Assembly: GCA_964457225.1 (NCBI GenBank)
Contig: CAYWEM010000009.1
Location: 1 to 64,000 of the forward strand
Length of the DNA: 64,000 nt
DNA from: CAYWEM01 sp964457225
Lineage (GTDB): Bacteria > Acidobacteriota > Aminicenantia > UBA2199
Reading direction: 5' to 3'
Shown one piece after another: positions 48,976 to 57,022 of this stretch. Made by a program: the position numbers and the translations under genes. Positions within the stretch are counted from its first letter, which is position 1. Each line of letters opens with the position of its first letter. The notes beneath the pieces are model-generated. The model had not been told where the DNA came from and did no database searches. It saw only the letters and a program-made list of their open reading frames with translations.

Positions 48976-49622
48976 TGAAAGAGCTTTACCGCGGGCTGGG
49001 CTGGAGGGGCCGCTTTTACTGGGCGGTCAAGCAGCGCATTTTCCCCCTGGATGCCTTGCGCCGGCTTTTTCCCCCGGCCCGCAGGCTGGTTGACCTGGGT
49101 TGCGGCAACGGCCTCTTTTCCCTTTTCCTGGCCCGGCTTTACCCGCAGATGGAGATAATCGGTACTGATATAGACGAGCGCAAGCTTGAAGCCGCCCGGT
49201 CCATGGCCGGGGCCGCCGGGCTGGAAAACCTTTCTTTTGTCCAGGCTGATGTCAGCGGCCTGCATATTCCCAGGGCCGATTTTTTTCTCTGCGTTGACCT
49301 GCTCTACCTGCTTCCCTTCGAAGTACAGGAAAAAACGGCCGCGGCCGTGGCCGCTGCCATGGAGCCCGGCGGGACTTTCCTGCTCAAGGAAATGGACACG
49401 AGGCCTACCTGGAAGTATTACTGGAACCTGTTCCAGGAAACCCTGGCCGTGCGCCTGCTGGGTTTCACCCGGGGCGGCCGCTTCTATTTCCGGCCGGCGG
49501 CTGAAACGGCGGCCATGCTGGAAAAAGCCGGCCTGGAAGTGCAGGTTGTTTCCCTGCAGGCCGGATACCCCTATCCGCACACTGCTTTTATCGCCCGCAA
49601 ACCCGGGCCTGCCGGGAACTGA
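48975..49622 (+). CDS. Class I SAM-dependent methyltransferase
   Basis: The protein is 215 aa with the Rossmann-type AdoMet motif I LVDLGCGNGLFSLFLARLYP, motif II IIGTDIDERKLEAARSMA and LSFVQADVSGLHIPRADFFL. After the core, KEMDTRPTWKYYWNLFQETLAVRL suggests membrane-associated or lipid-like substrates. The substrate is unknown. Translation is coupled to the radical-SAM gene, so the two probably modify the same compound. Confidence 0.88.
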   Translation: MKELYRGLGWRGRFYWAVKQRIFPLDALRRLFPPARRLVDLGCGNGLFSLFLARLYPQMEIIGTDIDERKLEAARSMAGAAGLENLSFVQADVSGLHIPRADFFLCVDLLYLLPFEVQEKTAAAVAAAMEPGGTFLLKEMDTRPTWKYYWNLFQETLAVRLLGFTRGGRFYFRPAAETAAMLEKAGLEVQVVSLQAGYPYPHTAFIARKPGPAGN

Positions 49623-49708
49623 GCCCGGGTACAGAAAAAACACCGCTCCGGTCCCAGTCCTGATTCAATAAAAAATGTAAAAGGCCGAAATAACCCGGGA
49701 AACACAAC

Positions 49709-49990
49709 ATGACCATTGATATTGAAATTGGAGAGGAAACAGTTAAGGCTGGATCCAGGGAGCGCCCGGCTCCGGCTGAAATGATCGAGGGCCGAGTGCT
49801 GGAACTGCGCCCGGCCAGGCGTACTTCCGTGCTTGACCGGGAAGGGCTGGAGGACAAGCGGCAAAACGGCGCTGTCCCCGATCCCCTGACTGCCAGAATA
49901 CTGACCCTGCTAGTCCCGGAGGGCCTGCGCCTGCCGGCCGACCTGGACCGGGGTAATTACCGGGTTTTTTTACAAATAGTCAGGAAATAA
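49709..49990 (+). CDS. Small hypothetical protein
   Basis: I do not recognise this 93-aa protein. It has no signal peptide or membrane segment. The C-terminal half (DPLTARILTLLVPEGLRLPA, YRVFLQIVRK) looks like a compact mixed alpha/beta domain; the N-terminal half is charged and Pro/Arg-rich. The ribosome site is weak, but codon use and composition match the neighbours and no convincing frame opposes it. It converges with apbE with 4 nt between the stops. Confidence 0.45.
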   Translation: MTIDIEIGEETVKAGSRERPAPAEMIEGRVLELRPARRTSVLDREGLEDKRQNGAVPDPLTARILTLLVPEGLRLPADLDRGNYRVFLQIVRK

Positions 49991-49994
49991 GAGC

Positions 49995-51041
49995 TCATTT
50001 CTCGAGCAAAACCCTGAAAGCCGGGGTCATTTCCTCCCGGAATGAATCACCCCGGCGCGAAATTAAAAGTGCGGCCCAACCCCGGTTGAGTGCCAGGCGC
50101 AGGCCTTCCTCCGGTCCCAGCACGTTCAGGGCCGTGGCCAGTGCATCGGCTTCCAGGCAGCTTTCCGCCAGCACCGAGACCGAGGCCAGGTCATGCTCAA
50201 CAGGTCTTCCACTGCGCGGATCTATGGTGTGGGAGTAGCGTTTCCCCTCTGATTCAATGAAATTGTAATAATCTCCGGAAGTGGCCAGGGCCAGATCCGA
50301 AAGGGATATCACCCGTTGCAGGCTCATGCTTTCGGTATCCGGCCTGAGAATGCCCACCCGCCAGGGATCTTTTTGCTCATTGCGCCCCCTGGCTTTGAGC
50401 TCTCCGCCTATTTCCACCAGGAAATCGGAATATCCTTCAGCCTCCAGGAGATCGGCGAGCTGGTCAACCGCGAAACCCTTGGCTATGGCCGCCAGGTCAA
50501 TCATCATTCCGGGCTTCAGCTTGCGCAGGGCCGATCCATCAGCTTCGATTTCCAGGAATGAATAGCCGGTTCGGGCCATGGCCCGGCTTATCTGTTCATC
50601 GGTTGGCAGAGACCTTGGTTTATCCGCATCCCAGAAACCCCAGGTTTTTACCAGGGGGGCAACGGTGATGTCGAAAGCTCCCCCGGTCAACCGGCTGATT
50701 TCCAGGGAGCGGCTGACCACCAGGCCGGTCAGCGGTGAAACCTGGAACCAGTCGTTTTCCGCTGCATTGTTGAAGGCGCTGATTTCCGAGTCAGGCCGGA
50801 AAGTCGAAAAGAGGAGGTTCAATTCCTCCAGGCGCGCATTCACCCGGTTGCGCAGTACTGATTTGGCCTCTTCAGGGGAAAGAGCGTTTTGCGGCCGCCA
50901 CAGGGTCCGGATGCTGTAACTGGTGCCCATGGTCAGGCCGTTGATGGTCAAGAGCCGGGATTGGTTGTTTTTACAGGCGGTGAAAGCGGCCAGCAAGAGC
51001 AGTGGAAGCAGGAACAACCGTTTCTTGCCCGGGCCCATCAA
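49995..51041 (-). CDS. apbE: FAD:protein FMN transferase ApbE
   Basis: A 348-aa lipoprotein precursor (LLLLAAFTAC lipobox, Cys23). ApbE landmarks are GLTMGTSYSIRTLW, NNAAENDWFQVSPLTG, GGAFDITVAPLVKTWGFWD, IDLAAIAKGFAVDQLADLLE, YSDFLVEIGGELKARG and GRPVEHDLASVSVLAESCLEADAL with Mg-binding residues. The enzyme attaches FMN through a phosphoester bond to threonines of NqrB and NqrC outside the inner membrane. It is the last gene of the nqr operon, 6 nt after nqrF, exactly where its substrates are made. Confidence 0.96.
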   Translation of the reverse strand: MMGPGKKRLFLLPLLLLAAFTACKNNQSRLLTINGLTMGTSYSIRTLWRPQNALSPEEAKSVLRNRVNARLEELNLLFSTFRPDSEISAFNNAAENDWFQVSPLTGLVVSRSLEISRLTGGAFDITVAPLVKTWGFWDADKPRSLPTDEQISRAMARTGYSFLEIEADGSALRKLKPGMMIDLAAIAKGFAVDQLADLLEAEGYSDFLVEIGGELKARGRNEQKDPWRVGILRPDTESMSLQRVISLSDLALATSGDYYNFIESEGKRYSHTIDPRSGRPVEHDLASVSVLAESCLEADALATALNVLGPEEGLRLALNRGWAALLISRRGDSFREEMTPAFRVLLEK

Positions 51042-51047
51042 ATCTCG

Positions 51048-52310
51048 TCAGCCGCCGAAATCGTCGTAAAGAACGTTGCTTTCTTCCACGCCCAGGCTGT
51101 CCAGCATGCGCAGGACCGCCTGCAGCATCAGCGGCGGACCGCAGATGTAGTACTCGCAGTCTTCCGGGGCCGGATGATCTTTCAGGTAGAGGTCATACAG
51201 GACCTGGTGGATGAAACCCCGTGGTCCCTGCCAGTTTTCCTCGGGCAGAGGCTCGGAAAGGGCCAGGTGCCAGGAAAAATTGGGATGCCCGGCGGCCAGT
51301 TCATCTAAATCCCGGCGATAGAACAGCTCGCGCAAAGACCTGGCTCCGTACCAGTATGAAATCCGGCGTTGTGAACCGAGCCGGATTAACTGGTCGAAGA
51401 TATGGGAGCGCATCGGGGCCATTCCGGCGCCGCCGCCGATAAAAACCATCTCGGCGTCGCCCGGCCTGGCGAAGAATTCACCGAAGGGGCCGGAAACGAC
51501 CACCTGATCTCCGGGTTTCAGTCTGAAAAGCCAGGAAGACACTTTGCCCGGTGGTACAGAGGCCCGGCTGGCCGGAGGCGGAGTGGCGATTCTGACGTTG
51601 AGCATGATCAGGCCTTTTTCCAGGGGGTAATTGGCCATTGAATAAGCCCTGGTTTCCGGCTCGGTGACCCGGGAATGGTAGCGCCAGATATCCGACTGAT
51701 CCCAATCCGGTCTGAACTTTTCATCTATCTCGAAATCGCGGAAGGAGAGTTCGTGGGGCGGGCATTCTATCTGGATGAAGCCGCCGGCCCGGAAATCCAT
51801 TTCCTCGCCGGCCGGGAGCTCCAGGACCAGTTCCTTGATAAAGGTGGCCACGTTGTGGTTTGAACGCACCTTGCAGGTCCACTTGCGGGCGGCGAACACT
51901 TCCGCCGGTAATTCTATGGAGAGATCGTTTTTCAGGGTGAACTGGCAGGAAAGCCGGACTCCATCGCGGGCCTCACGCCGGCTGATATGAGCGGTTTCAG
52001 TCGGCAGAATTTCCCGGCCGCCCGATTTGACGGTCACTTTGCACTGGCCGCAGGTGCCGCCGCCGCCGCAGGCCGAAGAAATGAAGATTCCCTGGTCAGC
52101 CAGAGTAGTCAGCAGTTTGCCGCCGGCCTCGACCTGCAGGGCCTGGTCCTGTTTATCGTTGATGATTATTCTGACTTCGCCGGCGGTGACCAGCTTCGAC
52201 TTGGCCAGCAGGATCAGCATTACCAGCAGCAGGATCAGGCCGACAAAGAGCAATACTCCGAGCAGGATTTCAATCACGGCCTGACTCCGCTGAAAGAAAA
52301 GCGCATTCAA
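51048..52310 (-). CDS. nqrF: Na+-NQR subunit F (NADH-oxidising flavoprotein)
   Basis: The protein is 420 aa. One N-terminal membrane helix (about 14-38) is followed by a 2Fe-2S ferredoxin domain with ligands C81, C87, C90 and C122 (CGGGGTCGQCKV; LSCQF), then an FAD domain (TRAYSMANYPLEKG) and an NAD-binding domain (VFIGGGAGMAPMRSHI; EYYICGPPLMLQAVLRMLD). NqrF takes electrons from NADH into the sodium-pumping complex. The separation from nqrE is 6 nt. All cofactor ligands are present. Confidence 0.97.
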   Translation of the reverse strand: MNALFFQRSQAVIEILLGVLLFVGLILLLVMLILLAKSKLVTAGEVRIIINDKQDQALQVEAGGKLLTTLADQGIFISSACGGGGTCGQCKVTVKSGGREILPTETAHISRREARDGVRLSCQFTLKNDLSIELPAEVFAARKWTCKVRSNHNVATFIKELVLELPAGEEMDFRAGGFIQIECPPHELSFRDFEIDEKFRPDWDQSDIWRYHSRVTEPETRAYSMANYPLEKGLIMLNVRIATPPPASRASVPPGKVSSWLFRLKPGDQVVVSGPFGEFFARPGDAEMVFIGGGAGMAPMRSHIFDQLIRLGSQRRISYWYGARSLRELFYRRDLDELAAGHPNFSWHLALSEPLPEENWQGPRGFIHQVLYDLYLKDHPAPEDCEYYICGPPLMLQAVLRMLDSLGVEESNVLYDDFGG

Positions 52311-52316
52311 TCAGGT

Positions 52317-52928
52317 TCACAACTGGATTCCCGAAAAAATCATGAAAGCAACGGCCATCAGGCCGACGGTGATGAAGGTTATCCCGAGTCCGCGCAAACC
52401 TTCGGGGACATTGCTGTATTTCATCTTTTCCCTGATGCCGGCCAGGCCGATAACGGCCAGGGCGAAACCAATGCCGGAACCAAGCCCGAATACCAGGCTC
52501 TGGGGGAAATTGTAGTCTCTTTCCACCATCAGCAGGGAACCGCCCAGGATGGCGCAATTCACCGTGATCAGCGGCAGGAAAATACCGAGCGTCTGGTAAA
52601 GCGCGGGGAAAAAGCGGTCCAGGAACATTTCCAGGATCTGGACCATGGCGGCGATGACTCCGATATAGCAGATCAGGCCGATAAAGGTCAGGTCAAGGTT
52701 TTCCATCCCGGCCCAGGCCAGGCCGCCCTGCCGCAGCAGATATCTGAAAATGAGATTGTTGACTGGTACCGTGATGGCCTGAACCACCACAACCGCTATG
52801 CCCAGGCCGACGGCCGCCTTGACTCTTTTGGAAACGGCGATAAAAGTGCACATTCCCAGGAAAAAAGCCAGGGCCATGTTTTCAATGAAAACCGACTTGA
52901 TGAAAAGATTAAGGTAATCGGCCAGCAC
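52317..52928 (-). CDS. nqrE: Na+-NQR subunit E
   Basis: This 203-aa protein has six membrane helices and the RnfA/NqrE family sequence: SVFIENMALAFFLGMCTF, LIYRYLL-type loop, ITVNCAILGGSLLMVERDYN, and GFALAVIGLAGIREKMKYSN. With NqrD it forms the inverted-topology pair holding the intramembrane iron centre (cysteines in FFLGMCTF and TVNCAILGG). It transfers electrons across the membrane in the sodium pump. It follows nqrD by 2 nt. Confidence 0.96.
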   Translation of the reverse strand: MLADYLNLFIKSVFIENMALAFFLGMCTFIAVSKRVKAAVGLGIAVVVVQAITVPVNNLIFRYLLRQGGLAWAGMENLDLTFIGLICYIGVIAAMVQILEMFLDRFFPALYQTLGIFLPLITVNCAILGGSLLMVERDYNFPQSLVFGLGSGIGFALAVIGLAGIREKMKYSNVPEGLRGLGITFITVGLMAVAFMIFSGIQL

Positions 52929-52930
52929 GT

Positions 52931-53551
52931 TTACTCCTTCTCCACCTGGTCGCGGTAAAGACTGCGGATAGCCCAGATCAGCAGTCCGATCAGGATAAAC
53001 GCCGAAGGGGGGAGCTGCATCAGGCCGTTGGGCACGAACCAGCCTCCCTCGGCCTGGGGGCGTAAGACGGTCTGCCCGAGAAGTCTCCCAGTGCCCAGCA
53101 GTTCCCGGAAGAACCCGACGTAGAGCAGGACGAAGGCATAACCCAATCCGTTACCTATGCCGTCGATAAAACTGGGGAAGGGAGGGTTTTTCATGGCAAA
53201 AGCCTCGGCCCGGCCCATGACAATGCAATTGGTGATGATCAGCCCCACGTAAACCGACAACTGCTTGCTGATATCGAAAAATAGTGCTTTTAAAACCTGG
53301 TCAACTACCATGACCAGGGAGGCGATGATGGTCATTTGCACGATGATGCGAATGGAAACGGGAATGTAGTTGCGGATGGAGCTGACCGCCAGGTTGGACA
53401 GTGATATGACGAAAAGCACCGCTCCGATCATGACCAGGGTGGTCTGCAGTTGCGCGGTCACGGCCAGGGCGGAACATATCCCGAGTATCTGCAGGGCGAT
53501 CGGGTTGTTGCGCAGAATCGGGCTGAGCAGTATTTCCCTGGTTTTGCTCAT
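52931..53551 (-). CDS. nqrD: Na+-NQR subunit D
   Basis: This 206-aa protein has six membrane helices and matches the NqrD/RnfE family: LLSPILRNNPIALQILGICSALAVT, YVGLIITNCIVMGRAEAFAM (with the second conserved cysteine) and DGIGNGLGYAFVLLYVGFFRELLG. It pairs with NqrE in the membrane core of the sodium pump. It overlaps nqrC by 4 nt. Confidence 0.96.
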   Translation of the reverse strand: MSKTREILLSPILRNNPIALQILGICSALAVTAQLQTTLVMIGAVLFVISLSNLAVSSIRNYIPVSIRIIVQMTIIASLVMVVDQVLKALFFDISKQLSVYVGLIITNCIVMGRAEAFAMKNPPFPSFIDGIGNGLGYAFVLLYVGFFRELLGTGRLLGQTVLRPQAEGGWFVPNGLMQLPPSAFILIGLLIWAIRSLYRDQVEKE

Positions 53552-54318
53552 TGTAATTCCCCCGCCCTTACCCTGGCCAGAAAAGGTCCGAAAGCCTTTT
53601 CCCCCAGCCAGAAACGCACCGTGTTCTGTACTCCCCGGCTGGTCAGGGTGGCCCCGGCGATTCCATCCACTCTGAATTCATCGGGAATCGGCATTACTTT
53701 GCCCATGGCCACGGTTACTGCCGGCAGCCAGTTTTCGTCAAAAGCTTTCTTGCCGGTCCAAAGGGCCTGCCAGCGGGGATTGTCAATTTCTCCTCCCAGG
53801 CCCGGCGTTTCTCCGTGTTCATAAAAAGTCAGTCCGGCGATTGTCCTGGTGTCGGCTTCCAGGGCCAGGAAACCGCGCATGGTTGACCAGAGTCCCATAC
53901 CGTAGACGGGCAGGATGATTTTTTGCAAAGTCCCGTCAGCGGCTTTGACCAGGTAAACCAGGGCGGGCCGGGGGATTCGCCGCACCTGGGCCGGGTCCTG
54001 GTCTCCAGGCAGTTGTTCGGAAAGAGCCGGGTTACGGAGCACCTCGTCCAGGCTGTAGCTTTCCGGGCTGAAATCTTCCAGTACCGCTCCGGTGGGTAGA
54101 TCGACAACCAGCGCTTCAATGTTTTTGAAAGCCGAGGGAATGTCTATCCCCTTCCGGTAAATACCGGCGGCGACCAGCACGTTGCGGCGCATTTCCCGGT
54201 CGCGGTTTTTTTCCACCACCGGCTTGAGCAGGACCGCCACCATGGAAACTACCACTGAACAGGCCAGGCAGACCAGGAAGGCCACCTTGATTGTTTGAAC
54301 GCGGTTTTCAGAGGCCAT
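53548..54318 (-). CDS. nqrC: Na+-NQR subunit C (covalent FMN)
   Basis: The 256-aa protein has one N-terminal membrane helix (about 11-31) and an extracytoplasmic FMN-binding domain. The flavinylation site is DGIAGATLTS, with T224 as expected FMN attachment. The usual motif has Ser/Thr before Gly, and here that residue is Ala221, a small deviation. GMGLWSTMRGFLALEADTRT and YEHGETPGLGGEI are family landmarks. ApbE, encoded in the same operon, should attach the FMN. It overlaps nqrB by 11 nt. Confidence 0.96.
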   Translation of the reverse strand: MASENRVQTIKVAFLVCLACSVVVSMVAVLLKPVVEKNRDREMRRNVLVAAGIYRKGIDIPSAFKNIEALVVDLPTGAVLEDFSPESYSLDEVLRNPALSEQLPGDQDPAQVRRIPRPALVYLVKAADGTLQKIILPVYGMGLWSTMRGFLALEADTRTIAGLTFYEHGETPGLGGEIDNPRWQALWTGKKAFDENWLPAVTVAMGKVMPIPDEFRVDGIAGATLTSRGVQNTVRFWLGEKAFGPFLARVRAGELQ

Positions 54319-55507
54319 GACGCCTCCGGCGTTTTTTCAGGTGGGACTGCAGCGCCAGGTAATCCATCAGGGGCGCGAAGGTGTTGGCAAAGAGAATGGC
54401 CAGCATAATGCCGTCAGGATAAGCCGGGTTGACCACTCTGACCAGAACGGTCAGAAAACCTATCAGGGCTCCGTAATAGTACTTGCCTCGTTCACTCTGG
54501 GCGGCGCTGACCGGGTCGGTGGCCATGAAAACGACACCGAAGGCGAAACCGCCCAGCACCAGGTGCCAGAGCGGCGGCATGGCGAACATGGGGTTGGTGC
54601 TGCTGCCGATCAGGTTGAACATCAATGCCGTGGCGGCCATGGCCCCAAGCGCCCCCAGCATGATCCGCCAGGAAGCGATTCCGCTGACGATCAGGATCAG
54701 GGCGCCGATCAGGCAGGCCAGGGTGGAAGTCTCGCCCATGGAGCCAGGAATCGTGCCCAGGAAAGACTGCCACCAGGTATGGCCGGCGGCCGTGTAACCC
54801 TCCAGTGCCGCCAGGGAAAGAGGGGTGGCGCTGGAATAACCGTCCACCGCCACCCAGACCGAGGTTCCCGAAAACTGGGCCGGGTAGGCGAAAAACAGGA
54901 AGGCCCGGGTGACCAGGGCCGGGTTGAACACGTTCATCCCGGTGCCGCCGAAAACCTCCTTGCCGATGACAACGCCGAAAATCGTGGCCAGGGCGACCTG
55001 CCAGAGCGGGATGGTTGGAGGCAGAATCAGGGGGATCAGAAAACTGGTGACGAAAAATCCTTCGTTTACTTCGTGGCGGCGCAGGACGGCAAAAACAACT
55101 TCACAAAGTCCTCCGGCAATCACGCAGACGATGTACACCGGGAAAAAATAAAGGGCGCCGTGGACGATATTTGCGCTCATGCTGGCCGGATCGTAACCGC
55201 AGCCCAGCCAGGAAATGACCGCTCCGCGCCAGCCGGCCGCGGTCAGGCCGGCCAGCTTCTGCAGGGCCAGGTTGGCCTGCAGGCCGGTGTTGTAAAGAGC
55301 CATGAAAAAACAGGGCAGAAGCGACATAACGACCACGCTCATCATGCGCTTCAAATCGAGGGCATCCCGCAGGTGCACACTACCCACGGCACGATTGCCG
55401 GTCGTATAGAGAAAGGAATCCATCATTTCAAAAACAGGCTGCAGAGGAGCCAGTTTCCCGCCCGGCTTGAAGTGTCGCTGCTGTTTTTCCAGGAAACTTC
55501 TCAGCAT
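54308..55507 (-). CDS. nqrB: Na+-NQR subunit B (covalent FMN, riboflavin)
   Basis: The protein is 399 aa with about ten membrane helices. Family landmarks are KGGKLAPLQPVFEMMDSFLY-type N-terminus, GGTGMNVFNPALVTRAFLFF, FMN-threonine motif DGYSSATPLS with T228, and GGFAFGVVFMATDPVSAAQS. NqrB carries a covalent FMN and holds the quinone-linked and sodium-path elements. The ORF begins where nqrA stops (one-base overlap), so translation is coupled. Confidence 0.97.
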   Translation of the reverse strand: MLRSFLEKQQRHFKPGGKLAPLQPVFEMMDSFLYTTGNRAVGSVHLRDALDLKRMMSVVVMSLLPCFFMALYNTGLQANLALQKLAGLTAAGWRGAVISWLGCGYDPASMSANIVHGALYFFPVYIVCVIAGGLCEVVFAVLRRHEVNEGFFVTSFLIPLILPPTIPLWQVALATIFGVVIGKEVFGGTGMNVFNPALVTRAFLFFAYPAQFSGTSVWVAVDGYSSATPLSLAALEGYTAAGHTWWQSFLGTIPGSMGETSTLACLIGALILIVSGIASWRIMLGALGAMAATALMFNLIGSSTNPMFAMPPLWHLVLGGFAFGVVFMATDPVSAAQSERGKYYYGALIGFLTVLVRVVNPAYPDGIMLAILFANTFAPLMDYLALQSHLKKRRRRHGL

Positions 55508-56922
55508 CAGCCCTCTTTTTCCAGCAGATCCAGGGTATGCCTGAGCATGGGCCCGTAATCGTATTTTCCGGGACAGGCGAAAGTACAGAGCGCCAGGTCT
55601 TCCTGGTCCAGTTCCAGTGCGCCCAGCGCCTCAGCCTGGTCCAGATCTCCGGTGATGAGAGCTTTTAAAAGAAAGGTGGGCATGAGCTCCAGAGGCATCA
55701 TTTTTTCGTAACTGCCGATTGGAATCATGGCCCGCGGGCTGCCGTGCAGAGAAGCGGAAAAATCAAAGGCCTTCGGCGGCAGAAAAGCACCCAAAAACGA
55801 CCTGGTCAGGGAATACGCGTTTCTTCCGGGCCGGGCCCAGCCCAGGAGTTTTCGTTCTCCGCCTTCGGAAATCACGCTCACCTGCCGGTGGAAGCGACCC
55901 AGGAAGTTTTCTCCCGGAATGCAACAACGCCCGGCTAAAACGGAGCCGGAAATGATCCTCAGGTTTTCGCCCTGCAGTTCTCCGGCTGAAATGTCGTTCA
56001 GGTCGGCGCCGATCCTGGTTTTGAGCAGGCGGGGCCGCAGTACGCCGGGGCCGGCCAGGGAAATAACGCGCTCAACCGGCAGGCGGCCCTGCAGGAAGAA
56101 AGAGCCGATGGCGCTGACATCCTGGTAATCTATGTACCAGACCGATTTCCCCCTTTTCACCGGGTCGATGAAGTGAATGTGAGTGCCGGGCAGGCCGGAC
56201 GGGTGCGGTCCCAGGAAAAGGGCGGTGCTGACTTCGGGCAGGTCTTCCCCGGGCAGGTCGGGGCCGGGTCTGCGGCAGAGAAAAACCGGTTTTTCAACCA
56301 AGCGGGCCAGGGCCAGCAGTCCGGCCCGGAAACTCTTGCCGTTGTCCAGGATGAACTTCTCCGGCGGGGGCGCGAGGGGCTGGCTGTCCATGGCGGTAAC
56401 AAAAAGTGAAGCGGGCCATTCACCGGGCCGCGGTGTCCGGCTGAAAGGCCGACTGCGCAGTGTGACCCACAAGCCCGATTCAACCAGGGCGGAACGAATT
56501 GTTTGCGCCGGCAGGTTGCTGAGCTCGTTTTCTCCGTAGGCCGGAAAGGGAAGGGCTTCATCTCCTTCCACCGCGATAACCACCGACAGCAGGCGGCGCT
56601 TGGCGCCGCGGTTGACGGCCTGCACCCGGCCGCCGGCCGGGGCCGTGAACAGGGCTTCGGGATTTCCCTTGTCCCGCATCAGGGGTTGGCCGATTTTTAC
56701 TTCTTCTCCGACCTTGACCAGTATTTCCGGCTTGAGTCCCGGGTAATCGTCTCCCAGCAGGCCGACAGTTCCGGTGGGATTGCCGTCTTCCAGGATATCT
56801 CCGGGTTGCCCGGGCAGGGGCAGGTCAAGACCTTTTCGCAGGCGGAAGATGAGCTTGTCTTTTGGATTTCTCCGGCCTTGACCCTGGATAAGATTGTGTG
56901 CCGCGGCTGTTTTCTGCATCAT
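55507..56922 (-). CDS. nqrA: Na+-NQR subunit A
   Basis: The protein is 471 aa and soluble. It has the NqrA signature LIFRLRKGLDLPLPGQPGD near residue 24, DDYPGLKPEILVKVGEEVKIGQPLM, TAPAGGRVQAVNRGAKRRLL and, late, MIPIGSYEKMMPLELMPTFLLKALITGDL with a CTFACPGKYDYG segment. NqrA is the cytoplasmic quinone-associated subunit. It is first in nqrABCDEF-apbE. The N-terminus carries about 20 extra residues; Met 56919 is an equally possible start. NqrA, rather than RnfC with its iron-sulfur motifs, shows this is NQR and not Rnf. Confidence 0.96.
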   Translation of the reverse strand: MMQKTAAAHNLIQGQGRRNPKDKLIFRLRKGLDLPLPGQPGDILEDGNPTGTVGLLGDDYPGLKPEILVKVGEEVKIGQPLMRDKGNPEALFTAPAGGRVQAVNRGAKRRLLSVVIAVEGDEALPFPAYGENELSNLPAQTIRSALVESGLWVTLRSRPFSRTPRPGEWPASLFVTAMDSQPLAPPPEKFILDNGKSFRAGLLALARLVEKPVFLCRRPGPDLPGEDLPEVSTALFLGPHPSGLPGTHIHFIDPVKRGKSVWYIDYQDVSAIGSFFLQGRLPVERVISLAGPGVLRPRLLKTRIGADLNDISAGELQGENLRIISGSVLAGRCCIPGENFLGRFHRQVSVISEGGERKLLGWARPGRNAYSLTRSFLGAFLPPKAFDFSASLHGSPRAMIPIGSYEKMMPLELMPTFLLKALITGDLDQAEALGALELDQEDLALCTFACPGKYDYGPMLRHTLDLLEKEG

Positions 56923-56934
56923 TGAAGAAATAGT

Positions 56935-56963
56935 ATTTTACCGGGGTGAAAAAGGCAAGTCAA
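56935..56963 (-). promoter_or_regulatory. nqr operon promoter
   Basis: On the minus strand TTGACT (56963-56958), 17 bp and TAAAAT (56940-56935), 12 nt before the nqrA ATG. The expected leader is about 5 nt. Confidence 0.6.
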
Positions 56964-57022
56964 GGAATTCAAAGCCAGGCGGGGAAATCAACCCGAAGCC
57001 CCGGCAACAATTGAACGCCGGC

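Noticed and set aside
54317..55558. A 413-codon frame on the plus strand.
   Set aside because: It is antisense to nqrB, rich in Gly, Gln and His, without family features.
49995..56922. An Rnf complex instead of NQR.
   Set aside because: The first gene is NqrA-like with no RnfC iron-sulfur motifs, the last subunit is NqrF with ferredoxin plus FAD/NAD domains, and there is no RnfB. The order nqrABCDEF-apbE is typical of NQR.
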